Shown: positions 1 to 5,884, counted from the stretch's first letter. The stretch is 6,034 nucleotides of DNA from Streptosporangiaceae bacterium (GCA_030040415.1 JASHTT010000281.1:1-6034); one strand, 5' to 3'. Translations and numbers: made by a program. The notes: generated by a model not told the origin, from the letters alone.

Positions 1-1
1 T

Positions 2-517
2 GGAAGCTCAGCCGAGGAGGTACTGCGCGCCTGGCTGGCAGGACGCCTGCCGGCTGACTGGTTCACCGGAGCTCCGGAGGTCAAGGTCGACCGCGAGGAG
101 ATCACCGTCGTGGGCACGCTGCCGGACGCCGAAATCGCGTCGGGCAGCTCCGAGGCCGAGGCCGCTGCCGCCGCCGACGGGCGGAGCCGGCGGTTCCGGG
201 AGGAGACCCGCGAGCAGCGAATCAAGATCGCGCGCGAGGCCGAGCACGAGTTCGGCCGGAAGGTGTCGTGGGGCGTCGAAAGCGGCGGCCACCGAGTGAT
301 GTTCACCACCTTCTCTGTCCCGGTGATGACGCGCCTGCGCCAGGCCGAGCGGCTGGTGCTCGACACGCTCGTCGACGCGGGCGTAGCCCGCAGCCGCAGC
401 GACGCGCTCGCCTGGTGCGTGCGGCTTGTCGGCGAGCACGAGGACGCCTGGCTGTCCGAGCTTCGTGCCGCGCTGCGCAAGGTCGAGCAGGTCAGGGCGG
501 GGGGCCCGGGTCAGTAG
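2..517 (+). CDS. Conserved actinobacterial protein, possible ribbon-helix-helix domain (5' end missing)
   Basis: The frame is open from the window edge and ends at TAG 515-517, so 171 C-terminal residues are visible. The in-frame GTG at 110 is probably not the start: the codons before it are well-formed coding sequence (ending DREEITVV) and continue the same protein. The middle is a charged, Arg/Glu-rich helix (FREETREQRIKIAREAE). A strand-like stretch (TTFSVPVM), a helix (ERLVLDTLVDAGVA), SRS, and a second helix (DALAWCVRLVGEH) follow. That strand-helix-turn-helix order resembles the ribbon-helix-helix fold of small DNA-binding proteins; this is inference from the pattern. I remember similar proteins as conserved hypotheticals in actinobacteria but know no function. 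An Ala-rich linker near the visible middle (EAEAAAAADG) is probably disordered. The next gene is 262 bp away and probably a separate unit. Confidence is high that it codes, low on role. Confidence 0.85.
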   Translation, partial: GSSAEEVLRAWLAGRLPADWFTGAPEVKVDREEITVVGTLPDAEIASGSSEAEAAAAADGRSRRFREETREQRIKIAREAEHEFGRKVSWGVESGGHRVMFTTFSVPVMTRLRQAERLVLDTLVDAGVARSRSDALAWCVRLVGEHEDAWLSELRAALRKVEQVRAGGPGQ

Positions 518-559
518 GCCAACCCGGCTGATTTTCGCACGCTCTGCCTGAGCGCTGCT

Positions 560-596
560 GCACGTCCCGCGGATGCGCGCTCGCGTGCCGCGCGGG
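560..596 (+). terminator. Possible hairpin terminator after the first gene
   Basis: A GC-rich stretch about 45-80 bases after the stop codon contains two alternative, mutually exclusive stems: GCACG (560-564) with CGTGC (584-588), and CCCGCG (566-571) with CGCGGG (591-596). There is no U tract, which is common for actinobacterial hairpins. In sequence this GC-rich, such pairings also arise by chance, so this is a weak call. Confidence 0.25.
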
Positions 597-678
597 GGCC
601 GCCTGCAAGGACGCCCTGGCCGGCTGGCCATAGACCGATTTCGCCATGCCCGTCCGAGTCCGGCCTGCGCAACGGGGG

Positions 679-684
679 TATGCT
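679..684 (+). promoter_or_regulatory. Possible -10 element for the carboxykinase gene
   Basis: TATGCT fits the actinobacterial -10 pattern TANNNT and is the best match seen between the first gene and the GTG at 780. It predicts a start of transcription near 691 and a leader of about 90 nt. I see no convincing -35 hexamer 16-18 bases upstream. The predicted leader contains short pairings (CCCC 693-696 with GGGG 704-707; CTCCG 714-718 with CGGAG 745-749) that may or may not matter. The rest of 518-779 shows no gene. Confidence 0.3.
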
Positions 685-779
685 CGCCCAATCCCCACCC
701 GGAGGGGCCTGTTCTCCGTTGCCGGATGCAGGTGACCCCGCGAGCGGAGCGACCCGCAATCCCCTGAGGAGGGCCAGTA

Positions 780-2690
780 GTGGCGTATGAGGTCAAAGCG
801 GCGTCAGAGGACTCGGGTTCCACCCATGAGCAGCTCCGCGAGCTGGCAAGCCTGGATGACATTCTCGACGACGCAGGGCTGAAAAACGACTTCGTGCGCG
901 ACTTCGTGCGGCACTGGGCCGGGATTACCGGAGCGGCGCGGATCGAGGTGATCGGCGCATCCGACGACGCTCGGCTCATCCGCGAGTCGCTGGCAGCAGG
1001 CGAGATCCAGCCGGCCGGCGACGGCAGGTACTACGCGCGCAGCTACGCCAAGGACACGGCGCGCTCCGAAGAGCGCACGATCGTCGCCACGGCCGACCCG
1101 GCGGACAAGGGTGTCTACGACAACTGGCGGCCGTCGGGCGAGATGCGTCCGCTAGTCGAGGGGCTCATGCGCGGCGCCTCGGCCGGCAAGACCATGTACG
1201 TGATTCCGTACCTCATGGCGCCTCCCGGTTCGCCGCTCGAGCCGTACGCGGTCGGCGTCGAACTTACCGACCATCGCACCGTCGCGCTGCACATGATCCG
1301 GATGGCCAGATGCGGCGTCGACTACGTGAACAACCTCGCCGAGCCCGACAAGTTCGTGCGTGGCGTGCACGTGACCGGGGAGCTGGAGAAACTCGGCCAG
1401 GGTACGCCAGACGACAAGCGCTACTTCGTCACGGTCGCCGACGAGCGGACGATCTTGCACTTCGGCTCTTCGTACGGTGGCAACGCGCTGCTCGGCAAGA
1501 TCGCGCACGGACTGCGTCAGGCAGCCTACGACGGCTGGGCGTCCGGGGATTTTCTGGCCGAGCAGTTCATGCTGCTCGGCATCACCGACAAGCAGACCGG
1601 TCGCACCTGGCACATCTGCGGTGGCTTCCCGAGCGCGTCTGGCAAGACGAACCTGGCAATGATGCTGGCCCCGGACGGCCTCGGCGACCGCTACCACGTG
1701 ACGTTCTACGGCGACGACATAGCGTGGCTGCACGTCGACCCGCAGGACGGCCGGATCTACGCGATGAACCCCGAGTTCGGCGTGTTCGGAGTCGCGCGGG
1801 ATACCAACGAGCAAACGAACCCGACGGCCATTGCCGCGGTCGGCCCGGGCACCGACGTGCTGTTCACCAACGTCGCCTACAACGAGATCACCCACGAGGT
1901 GTGGTGGGAGGGCAGGACGGCTGAGCATCCTGCCGACCTGAAGGGCTGGCGGGACTGGAAGGGGCAGCTGGTTGCCGAGCGAGAAGGCGGTGCTGACGGC
2001 GAACCGTGGGCGCACCCGAACAGCCGGTTCACCACCACGCTGACTAACGTGCCGAACGTCGCGCCGGACTTCGCCGGCCCAAAGGGCGTTCCGGTCGACG
2101 CGATCATCTTTGGCGGCCGGACCCGCGACCGTGAGCCGCTCGTCCGGGCGATTACCGATCTCGCCGAGGGAGTCTACGACGGGCTTACGCTCGGCGCCGA
2201 GGCGACATTCGCCGCCGAGGGCGTGGATGGTCAGCTCCGTTACGATCCCATGTCCATGCGGCCGTTCATGTCCTATCCCGAAGGCGCCTACGCCGCACAC
2301 TGGCTGAACGTCATCGGCTCGGCCCGGCAGATACCGATCTTCGCCCACGTGAACTGGTTCCAGCGGGACCCGCAGGACGGGCACTTCCTGTGGCCCGGAT
2401 ACCGGGACAATCTCCGCGCCCTGCTGTGGTTGATGCGGCTCAAGGACGGCGAGGTGCACGGAGTGCAGACCCCGGTCGGCATCGTTCCGGCCGAGAACGA
2501 GCTGGAGCTGGAGGGCGCTCAGGTCAGTCCCGAGGACCTGGCGAAGCTGCTCTCCATCGACGCGCGGCGGTGGCGGGAGGAGATCGCGCATCGGGAGCGG
2601 CACCTCGCCCAGTTCGAGGGTTTGCCCGAGGAGATCTGGGCAGCGCACCGCCGAGTCGCCGCGGCCCTGGAGGCCGCCGACTCTGAGTAA
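780..2690 (+). CDS. pckG: Phosphoenolpyruvate carboxykinase (GTP type), atypical metal site
   Basis: The family converts oxaloacetate + GTP to PEP + GDP + CO2 in the cytoplasm, linking the TCA cycle with gluconeogenesis. The 636 residues match the usual ~600-620 for this class. The GTG start is set by GAGGAGGG (766-773), 6 nt upstream. Compared from memory with rat PCK1, retained features are R95 (rat R87), YGG 232-234, P-loop SASGKTN 285-291, D313 (rat D311) in GDDIAW, HPNSRF 412-417, R447, an omega-loop lid around 471-482, and the guanine pocket F527, F536, Y541 (rat F517, F525, F530). Odd points: rat metal ligands K244 and H264 correspond to I241 and Q262, P-loop Cys288 is S287, and GRTMY reads GKTMY (K137). 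The frame is intact with good codon use, so this is not an obvious pseudogene. It could be a diverged paralogue with changed metal use or activity. Family assignment is firm; canonical activity is not. Confidence 0.93.
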   Translation: MAYEVKAASEDSGSTHEQLRELASLDDILDDAGLKNDFVRDFVRHWAGITGAARIEVIGASDDARLIRESLAAGEIQPAGDGRYYARSYAKDTARSEERTIVATADPADKGVYDNWRPSGEMRPLVEGLMRGASAGKTMYVIPYLMAPPGSPLEPYAVGVELTDHRTVALHMIRMARCGVDYVNNLAEPDKFVRGVHVTGELEKLGQGTPDDKRYFVTVADERTILHFGSSYGGNALLGKIAHGLRQAAYDGWASGDFLAEQFMLLGITDKQTGRTWHICGGFPSASGKTNLAMMLAPDGLGDRYHVTFYGDDIAWLHVDPQDGRIYAMNPEFGVFGVARDTNEQTNPTAIAAVGPGTDVLFTNVAYNEITHEVWWEGRTAEHPADLKGWRDWKGQLVAEREGGADGEPWAHPNSRFTTTLTNVPNVAPDFAGPKGVPVDAIIFGGRTRDREPLVRAITDLAEGVYDGLTLGAEATFAAEGVDGQLRYDPMSMRPFMSYPEGAYAAHWLNVIGSARQIPIFAHVNWFQRDPQDGHFLWPGYRDNLRALLWLMRLKDGEVHGVQTPVGIVPAENELELEGAQVSPEDLAKLLSIDARRWREEIAHRERHLAQFEGLPEEIWAAHRRVAAALEAADSE

Positions 2691-2699
2691 CTCCGGCTA

Positions 2700-2720
2700 G
2701 CCCGCTGCCGGGTGGCGGGC
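2700..2720 (+). terminator. Possible hairpin terminator after pckG
   Basis: GCCCGC (2700-2705) can pair with GCGGGC (2715-2720) over a 9-nt loop, starting 9 nt after the pckG stop codon. There is no U tract. Its place just before a predicted new promoter fits a unit boundary, but the stem is short. Confidence 0.4.
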
Positions 2721-2734
2721 GGGCCGGCCTCATG

Positions 2735-2762
2735 CTGACGGCGACCTCGCCGATGTTAACGT
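2735..2762 (+). promoter_or_regulatory. Predicted promoter giving a leaderless mRNA for the 2769 gene
   Basis: CTGACG (2735-2740; four of six match TTGACA) is followed after 16 bp by TAACGT (2757-2762), which fits TANNNT and is preceded by TGT, making an extended -10. With transcription starting at the A of ATG 2769, the -10 hexamer falls exactly at -12 to -7. No Shine-Dalgarno sequence precedes this ATG. Together these predict a leaderless transcript, a start mode common in actinobacteria. A dyad, CGGCGA-CC-TCGCCG (2739-2752), fills most of the spacer and could be a repressor site. Confidence 0.6.
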
Positions 2763-2768
2763 TCCGCT

Positions 2769-3755
2769 ATGGGGGATCTACGCTGCGTAGATGGTTCTGT
2801 CCTGTCGGTGACGCCCGTGAGCTGCCGTGACCGGGCGGGTCAGCCGTACGAGATCACTCTTAGCCTGGCCAGGAACTCGGTACCCTTTGCCGCCGTTGGC
2901 CAGCGCTGCGGCTATCAGCTGTCCAGGCTGGCAGAGCGGGCCATTGCGGCGCGACTGGATCCTGACCAGGCGCGCAGCTGGCCGGATCCCGATGACCGGT
3001 TCCCGGAGCCCGATCGCGAGCATGCTGCCAGCCGGCCAGCGCCCCGCCGCCACAGCGGGTTCCTGCCAGGGGAGTCCGAGTACTTCGCGCTGCGGTCCAG
3101 GGACCGCACCGACCTGCCCGGTACCGGCGAGCTGCGCTGCGCGCTACGGTCAGAGGCCGTCTGGGCGGGCGAGTGCGTGGGCACCGGGCAGCGGCAGGGC
3201 GCGCCCGGGCGGCACGTCGTGCCTGGCCAGCGCTCCTGGCCGTCCGGCCACGCGGCGGCGGGCGAAGGTCGCTGGTGCCTTACCCGGCGCGCGGTGATCG
3301 AGGCGTGGGGCGGCAGCGGAATCGGCGTGCGCGCTGTCCTGACCTCGGCCGAACTGGTGGCATTCTTGGATACGGTGCTGTCGGAGCCGGAGAGCGCAGT
3401 CCCTGGGGGGACGCCGCCGCCAGGCATCCGGTCAATCAGCAGGCGGTTAGCCGGAGGCCGGCGATCGGTGCCGGGCTGGTGGCAGCGAGAAAGGGTGCCC
3501 GATGGGATTGCGGGGTCTCGTCTACCGGCTCTACGAGGGCAGGCTCGAGACGTCGCTGCGTCCGCAGGCGATCCCGCGGCACGTCGGCGTGATGTGCGAC
3601 GGCAACCGCCGTTGGGCCAGGTCCGCCGGGCTGACCGACGTCAGCAGCGGTCACCGAGCGGGCGCCGACAAGATTTTCGAGTTGCTCGACTGGTGCCGCG
3701 ACGCCGGCGTGGAGGTCGTCACGCTGTGGCTGCTGTCCACGGACAACCTGGCTAG
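2769..3755 (+). CDS. Unrecognised protein; C-terminal end uncertain (probable frame disruption)
   Basis: The frame opens at ATG 2769, directly after a promoter suited to leaderless translation, and as read stops at 3755. Residues 1 to about 214 (to ~3410) look genuinely coding: codons mostly end in G/C and the chain is protein-like, for example the helix-like TSAELVAFLDTVLSE at 192-206. Six cysteines are present (6, 19, 47, 124, 136, 170), the middle (64-96) is rich in Pro, Asp and Arg, and there is no signal peptide or membrane segment. I recognise no family. After six G at 3405-3410 the chain becomes Arg/Gly/Pro-rich and overlaps the prenyltransferase gene by 254 bp, where this frame clearly has non-coding codon use. 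The true protein probably ends earlier: one base fewer in the G run would put a TAG at 3448-3450, giving about 227 residues. That alternative tail is short and not itself convincing. Confidence 0.5.
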   Translation: MGDLRCVDGSVLSVTPVSCRDRAGQPYEITLSLARNSVPFAAVGQRCGYQLSRLAERAIAARLDPDQARSWPDPDDRFPEPDREHAASRPAPRRHSGFLPGESEYFALRSRDRTDLPGTGELRCALRSEAVWAGECVGTGQRQGAPGRHVVPGQRSWPSGHAAAGEGRWCLTRRAVIEAWGGSGIGVRAVLTSAELVAFLDTVLSEPESAVPGGTPPPGIRSISRRLAGGRRSVPGWWQRERVPDGIAGSRLPALRGQARDVAASAGDPAARRRDVRRQPPLGQVRRADRRQQRSPSGRRQDFRVARLVPRRRRGGRHAVAAVHGQPG

Positions 3756-4263
3756 GCCGGCCGCCGAGCTCGAGCAACTGCTGCGCATCATCGAAGGCAC
3801 GGTGCGCGCCCTGGTCGCCGAGGGCTGGCACGTCAAGCCTGTCGGCGCGCTGGACCTGCTGCCGGCCGAGACCGCCGAGGTACTCAAGGACGCGGCCGAG
3901 GCGACGGCCGGGAACGGCGGGCTGCTCGTCAACGTCGCCGTGGGGTACGGAGGCCGCCGGGAGATAGCGGACGCCGTCCGGTCGCTGCTGCTGGAGCACG
4001 CCACTCGGGGCACGACGATTGAGGAACTTGCCGAGATCCTGGACGTGGACCACATCGCTGAGCACTTGTACACGGCCGGCCAGCCAGACCCCGACCTGGT
4101 CATCCGCACGTCGGGCGAGCAGCGGCTCGGGGGCTTCCTGCTGTGGCAGAGCGCGCACTCGGAGTTTTACTTCTGCGACGCCTACTGGCCGGCCTTCCGC
4201 AAGGTGGACTTCCTGCGCGCGCTGCGGTCGTACGGCGCGCGGCACCGCCGGTTCGGCGCGTGA
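3502..4263 (+). CDS. uppS: Isoprenyl transferase (cis-prenyltransferase), short-chain Rv1086-like
   Basis: This family condenses isopentenyl diphosphate onto allylic diphosphates with cis geometry, supplying polyprenyl carriers for cell-wall synthesis. The 253 residues match family length. CDGNRRWAR (32-40) holds the catalytic Asp33 (E. coli D26). H51, S79, N82, R202, R208 and E221 match E. coli H43, S71, N74, R194, R200 and E213, the last three within RTSGEQR and WQSAHSE. By remembered sequence it resembles M. tuberculosis Rv1086, a (2Z,6E)-farnesyl diphosphate synthase, more than the long-chain Rv2361c: DGNRRW rather than DGNGRW, and L77 where E. coli has A69, a chain-length position. So a short product is inferred and the symbol is only the family name. 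Odd: D81 replaces the usual Glu (E. coli E73). The ATG is supported by GAAAGGG (3489-3495) and by the MGLRGLVYRLYE start typical of actinobacterial members. Confidence 0.93.
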   Translation: MGLRGLVYRLYEGRLETSLRPQAIPRHVGVMCDGNRRWARSAGLTDVSSGHRAGADKIFELLDWCRDAGVEVVTLWLLSTDNLARPAAELEQLLRIIEGTVRALVAEGWHVKPVGALDLLPAETAEVLKDAAEATAGNGGLLVNVAVGYGGRREIADAVRSLLLEHATRGTTIEELAEILDVDHIAEHLYTAGQPDPDLVIRTSGEQRLGGFLLWQSAHSEFYFCDAYWPAFRKVDFLRALRSYGARHRRFGA

Positions 4264-4273
4264 ATTGCGCGTT

Positions 4274-4309
4274 ACGGTACTTCCTTCGCGGGCGGCGACT
4301 AGGTACCGT
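4274..4309 (+). repeat. Inverted repeat downstream of uppS
   Basis: ACGGTACTT (4274-4282) and AGGTACCGT (4301-4309) form a 9-bp stem with one T-G wobble and an 18-nt loop, starting 11 nt after the uppS stop. Each arm also contains a TANNNT pattern (TACGGT 4273-4278, TACCGT 4304-4309), so the element could be a transcript hairpin, an operator, or part of a promoter for the phoH2 gene. The sequence does not decide between them. Confidence 0.45.
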
Positions 4310-4318
4310 CTGAACTGA

Positions 4319-4339
4319 CGGGCGGTGCGTAGCCGCCCG
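4319..4339 (+). terminator. Hairpin terminator after uppS
   Basis: CGGGCGG (4319-4325) pairs perfectly with CCGCCCG (4333-4339) around a 7-nt loop, 55 nt after the uppS stop. All seven pairs are G-C. There is no U tract. It is a plausible end of the prenyltransferase transcript. Confidence 0.5.
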
Positions 4340-4397
4340 CCGGGAAGGCCCTCGAAATCCTCGAGCTTCGCGTCCTGGTGCGCAGGCGAGATGAGCG

Positions 4398-4430
4398 ACG
4401 GGCCGGTGCCTGGCCCGTTCGCTGGCCAGC
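4398..4430 (+). repeat. Adjacent dyads in the uppS-phoH2 intergenic region
   Basis: ACGGGCC (4398-4404) and GGCCCGT (4412-4418) form a perfect 7-bp inverted repeat with a 7-nt loop. Two bases later comes the perfect 10-bp palindrome GCTGGCCAGC (4421-4430). They could be leader-RNA structure for phoH2 or protein-binding sites. High GC makes chance pairing fairly likely. Confidence 0.35.
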
Positions 4431-4462
4431 CCCGGTCCCGCTGACACCTCATTGTCTGACCG

Positions 4463-4481
4463 TGGCGCCCGTCTGGCGCCC
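4463..4481 (+). repeat. Tandem 8-bp direct repeat just upstream of phoH2
   Basis: TGGCGCCC occurs at 4463-4470 and again at 4474-4481, an 11-bp period of about one helical turn. Each copy contains the palindrome GGCGCC. The second copy abuts the ribosome binding site of phoH2. Such phasing fits a tandem operator, but also two competing RNA elements near the ribosome site. Confidence 0.5.
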
Positions 4482-4487
4482 AGGGAG
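4482..4487 (+). promoter_or_regulatory. Ribosome binding site fixing the phoH2 start
   Basis: AGGGAG lies 5 nt before GTG 4493. The next in-frame start candidate (GTG 4520) has no such sequence, so the GTG at 4493 is preferred even though it gives about 36 residues before the PIN domain. Confidence 0.6.
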
Positions 4488-4492
4488 AGCGA

Positions 4493-5884
4493 GTGGCCAG
4501 TTCCTCAGCGCGCCGGACGGTGCGATCAGCAGAATCCAGGAAAGCAGCAGGCTACGCGGATGGGGGCGCTGCGGACGCCGGGCAGGAGTCGCGCCGTACC
4601 TATGTGCTCGACACCAGCGTCCTGCTGGCGGACCCGTCAGCCATTGGCAGGTTCGCCGAACACCGCGTGGTACTGCCGGTCGTCGTCGTCACCGAGCTAG
4701 AGGCCAAGCGGCACCACCCTGAGCTTGGCTATTTCGCCCGGCAGGCGCTGCGCAACCTGGACGATCTGCGCATCGAGCATGGTCGGCTGGATGCCGACAT
4801 CGCCGTCGGTGATGCGGGCGGCAGCGTGCGGGTCGAGCTGAACCACTCCGATCCGGGGGTCCTGCCCGCTGGCTTCCGGCTCGGGGACAACGACTCGAGG
4901 ATCTTGTCCGTCGCCTGCAGCCTCGCCGCCGAGGGTCAGGATGTCGTGCTGGTCAGCAAGGACCTGCCGCTTCGCGTCAAGGCTGCCGCGGTAGGCCTGA
5001 CCGCGCAGGAGTACCGCGCGGAGCTTCCACCGGACTCGGGCTGGACGGGCATGGCCGAGCTTGAGGTGACCACGGCGGAGGTCGACGAACTTTACGAGAG
5101 GGGACGCCTGGACCTGCAGTCGGCTCGGGATCTGCCCTGTCATACCGGCCTCGTGCTGGTCTCTGGCGCGGGCACGGGTAGTGCTCTCGGCCGGGTGCAG
5201 CCCGACAAGTCCGTCAGGCTCGTCCGCGGTGACCGCGAGGCGTTCGGCTTGCGCGGCCGGAGCGCGGAGCAGCGCGTCGCGCTGGACATACTGCTCGACA
5301 ATGAGGTCGGCATTGTCTCGCTCGGCGGGCGAGCGGGGACCGGCAAGTCGGCGCTCGCGCTGTGTGCCGGGCTGGAGGCTGTCGTCGAGCGCGGCCAGCA
5401 CCGCAAGCTCGTCGTCTTCCGGCCGCTCTACGCGGTCGGCGGCCAGGAGCTTGGCTACCTGCCGGGTTCCGAGGCGGAGAAGATGAACCCGTGGGCGCAG
5501 GCGGTCTTCGACACCTTGTCTGCGGTGACCTCGAAGGACGTCATCGACCACGTGCTGGACCGCGACATGCTCGAGGTACTGCCGCTTACCCACATCCGCG
5601 GTCGTTCGCTGCACGACTCGTTTGTCGTCGTCGACGAGGCACAGTCGCTCGAGCGCGGCGTGCTGCTGACCGTGCTGTCCAGGATCGGCTCGGGCTCGCG
5701 GGTGGTGCTGACGCACGACATCGCGCAGCGGGACAACCTGCGCGTCGGCCGGCATGACGGCATTGTCGCGGTGATCGAGAAGCTCAAGGGGCACCCGTTG
5801 TTCGCGCACGTCACGCTCGTCAGGTCGGAGCGCTCGCCGATCGCCGCCCTGGTCACCGAGATGCTGGAGGAAACCGGCCTGTAG
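4493..5884 (+). CDS. phoH2: PhoH2-type protein: PIN ribonuclease domain fused to PhoH ATPase
   Basis: The mycobacterial members are described as ATP-dependent RNA unwinding and cleaving enzymes acting in the cytoplasm, reported to be linked to a small upstream protein, PhoAT. The 463 residues compare with about 430 in M. tuberculosis PhoH2. A basic, probably disordered tail (1-35) precedes the PIN domain (~36-165), whose acidic site residues are D40 (VLDTSVLL), E68 (VTELEAK), D132/D134 (GDNDSR) and D157 (SKDLPLR). A linker region leads to the PhoH ATPase (~255-460) with Walker A GRAGTGKS (279-286, K285) and Walker B FVVVDEAQ (377-384, D381, E382). All expected catalytic residues are present, so it is probably active. 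The GTG start follows AGGGAG. The gene stands 229 bp after uppS and ends in a strong hairpin, so it may be transcribed alone. I found no convincing PhoAT counterpart. Family assignment is very firm. Confidence 0.96.
   Translation: MASSSARRTVRSAESRKAAGYADGGAADAGQESRRTYVLDTSVLLADPSAIGRFAEHRVVLPVVVVTELEAKRHHPELGYFARQALRNLDDLRIEHGRLDADIAVGDAGGSVRVELNHSDPGVLPAGFRLGDNDSRILSVACSLAAEGQDVVLVSKDLPLRVKAAAVGLTAQEYRAELPPDSGWTGMAELEVTTAEVDELYERGRLDLQSARDLPCHTGLVLVSGAGTGSALGRVQPDKSVRLVRGDREAFGLRGRSAEQRVALDILLDNEVGIVSLGGRAGTGKSALALCAGLEAVVERGQHRKLVVFRPLYAVGGQELGYLPGSEAEKMNPWAQAVFDTLSAVTSKDVIDHVLDRDMLEVLPLTHIRGRSLHDSFVVVDEAQSLERGVLLTVLSRIGSGSRVVLTHDIAQRDNLRVGRHDGIVAVIEKLKGHPLFAHVTLVRSERSPIAALVTEMLEETGL

Noticed and set aside
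110..517. GTG at 110 as the start of the first gene
   Set aside because: The upstream codons in the same frame are coding-like to the window edge and there is no ribosome site in front of the GTG.
617..630. TGGCC-GGCT-GGCCA short inverted repeat
   Set aside because: A 5-bp stem in very GC-rich DNA, not placed at a gene end or promoter; likely chance.
8..979. Minus-strand ORF across the first gene, the intergenic region and the start of pckG
   Set aside because: It spans two + strand genes, its product is Ser/Arg/Pro-rich, and no motif or ribosome site supports it.
1152..2648. Long minus-strand ORF (498 codons) opposite pckG
   Set aside because: It is the antisense shadow of a high-GC coding gene; its product is Arg/Val/Gly-biased with no recognisable motif, while the + strand is a clear carboxykinase.
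2915..3427. Minus-strand ORF opposite the unrecognised gene
   Set aside because: Composition (Ser/Pro/Arg/Gly) is typical of an antisense frame; the + frame from 2769 has better codon use and its own promoter.
4391..4444. 17-codon ORF (MSDGPVPGPFAGQPRSR) upstream of phoH2
   Set aside because: Considered as a leader peptide, but its Shine-Dalgarno is poor, its sequence coincides with the dyads at 4398-4430, and it shows no attenuation-like codon run.
3436..4452. Minus-strand ORF opposite uppS
   Set aside because: Antisense shadow with Arg/Gln/Pro-rich low-complexity product; the + strand is a clear prenyltransferase.
4493..5884. phoH2 as a new toxin or defence gene
   Set aside because: Domain order and remembered sequence identify it as ordinary actinobacterial PhoH2; no defence or mobile genes are nearby.
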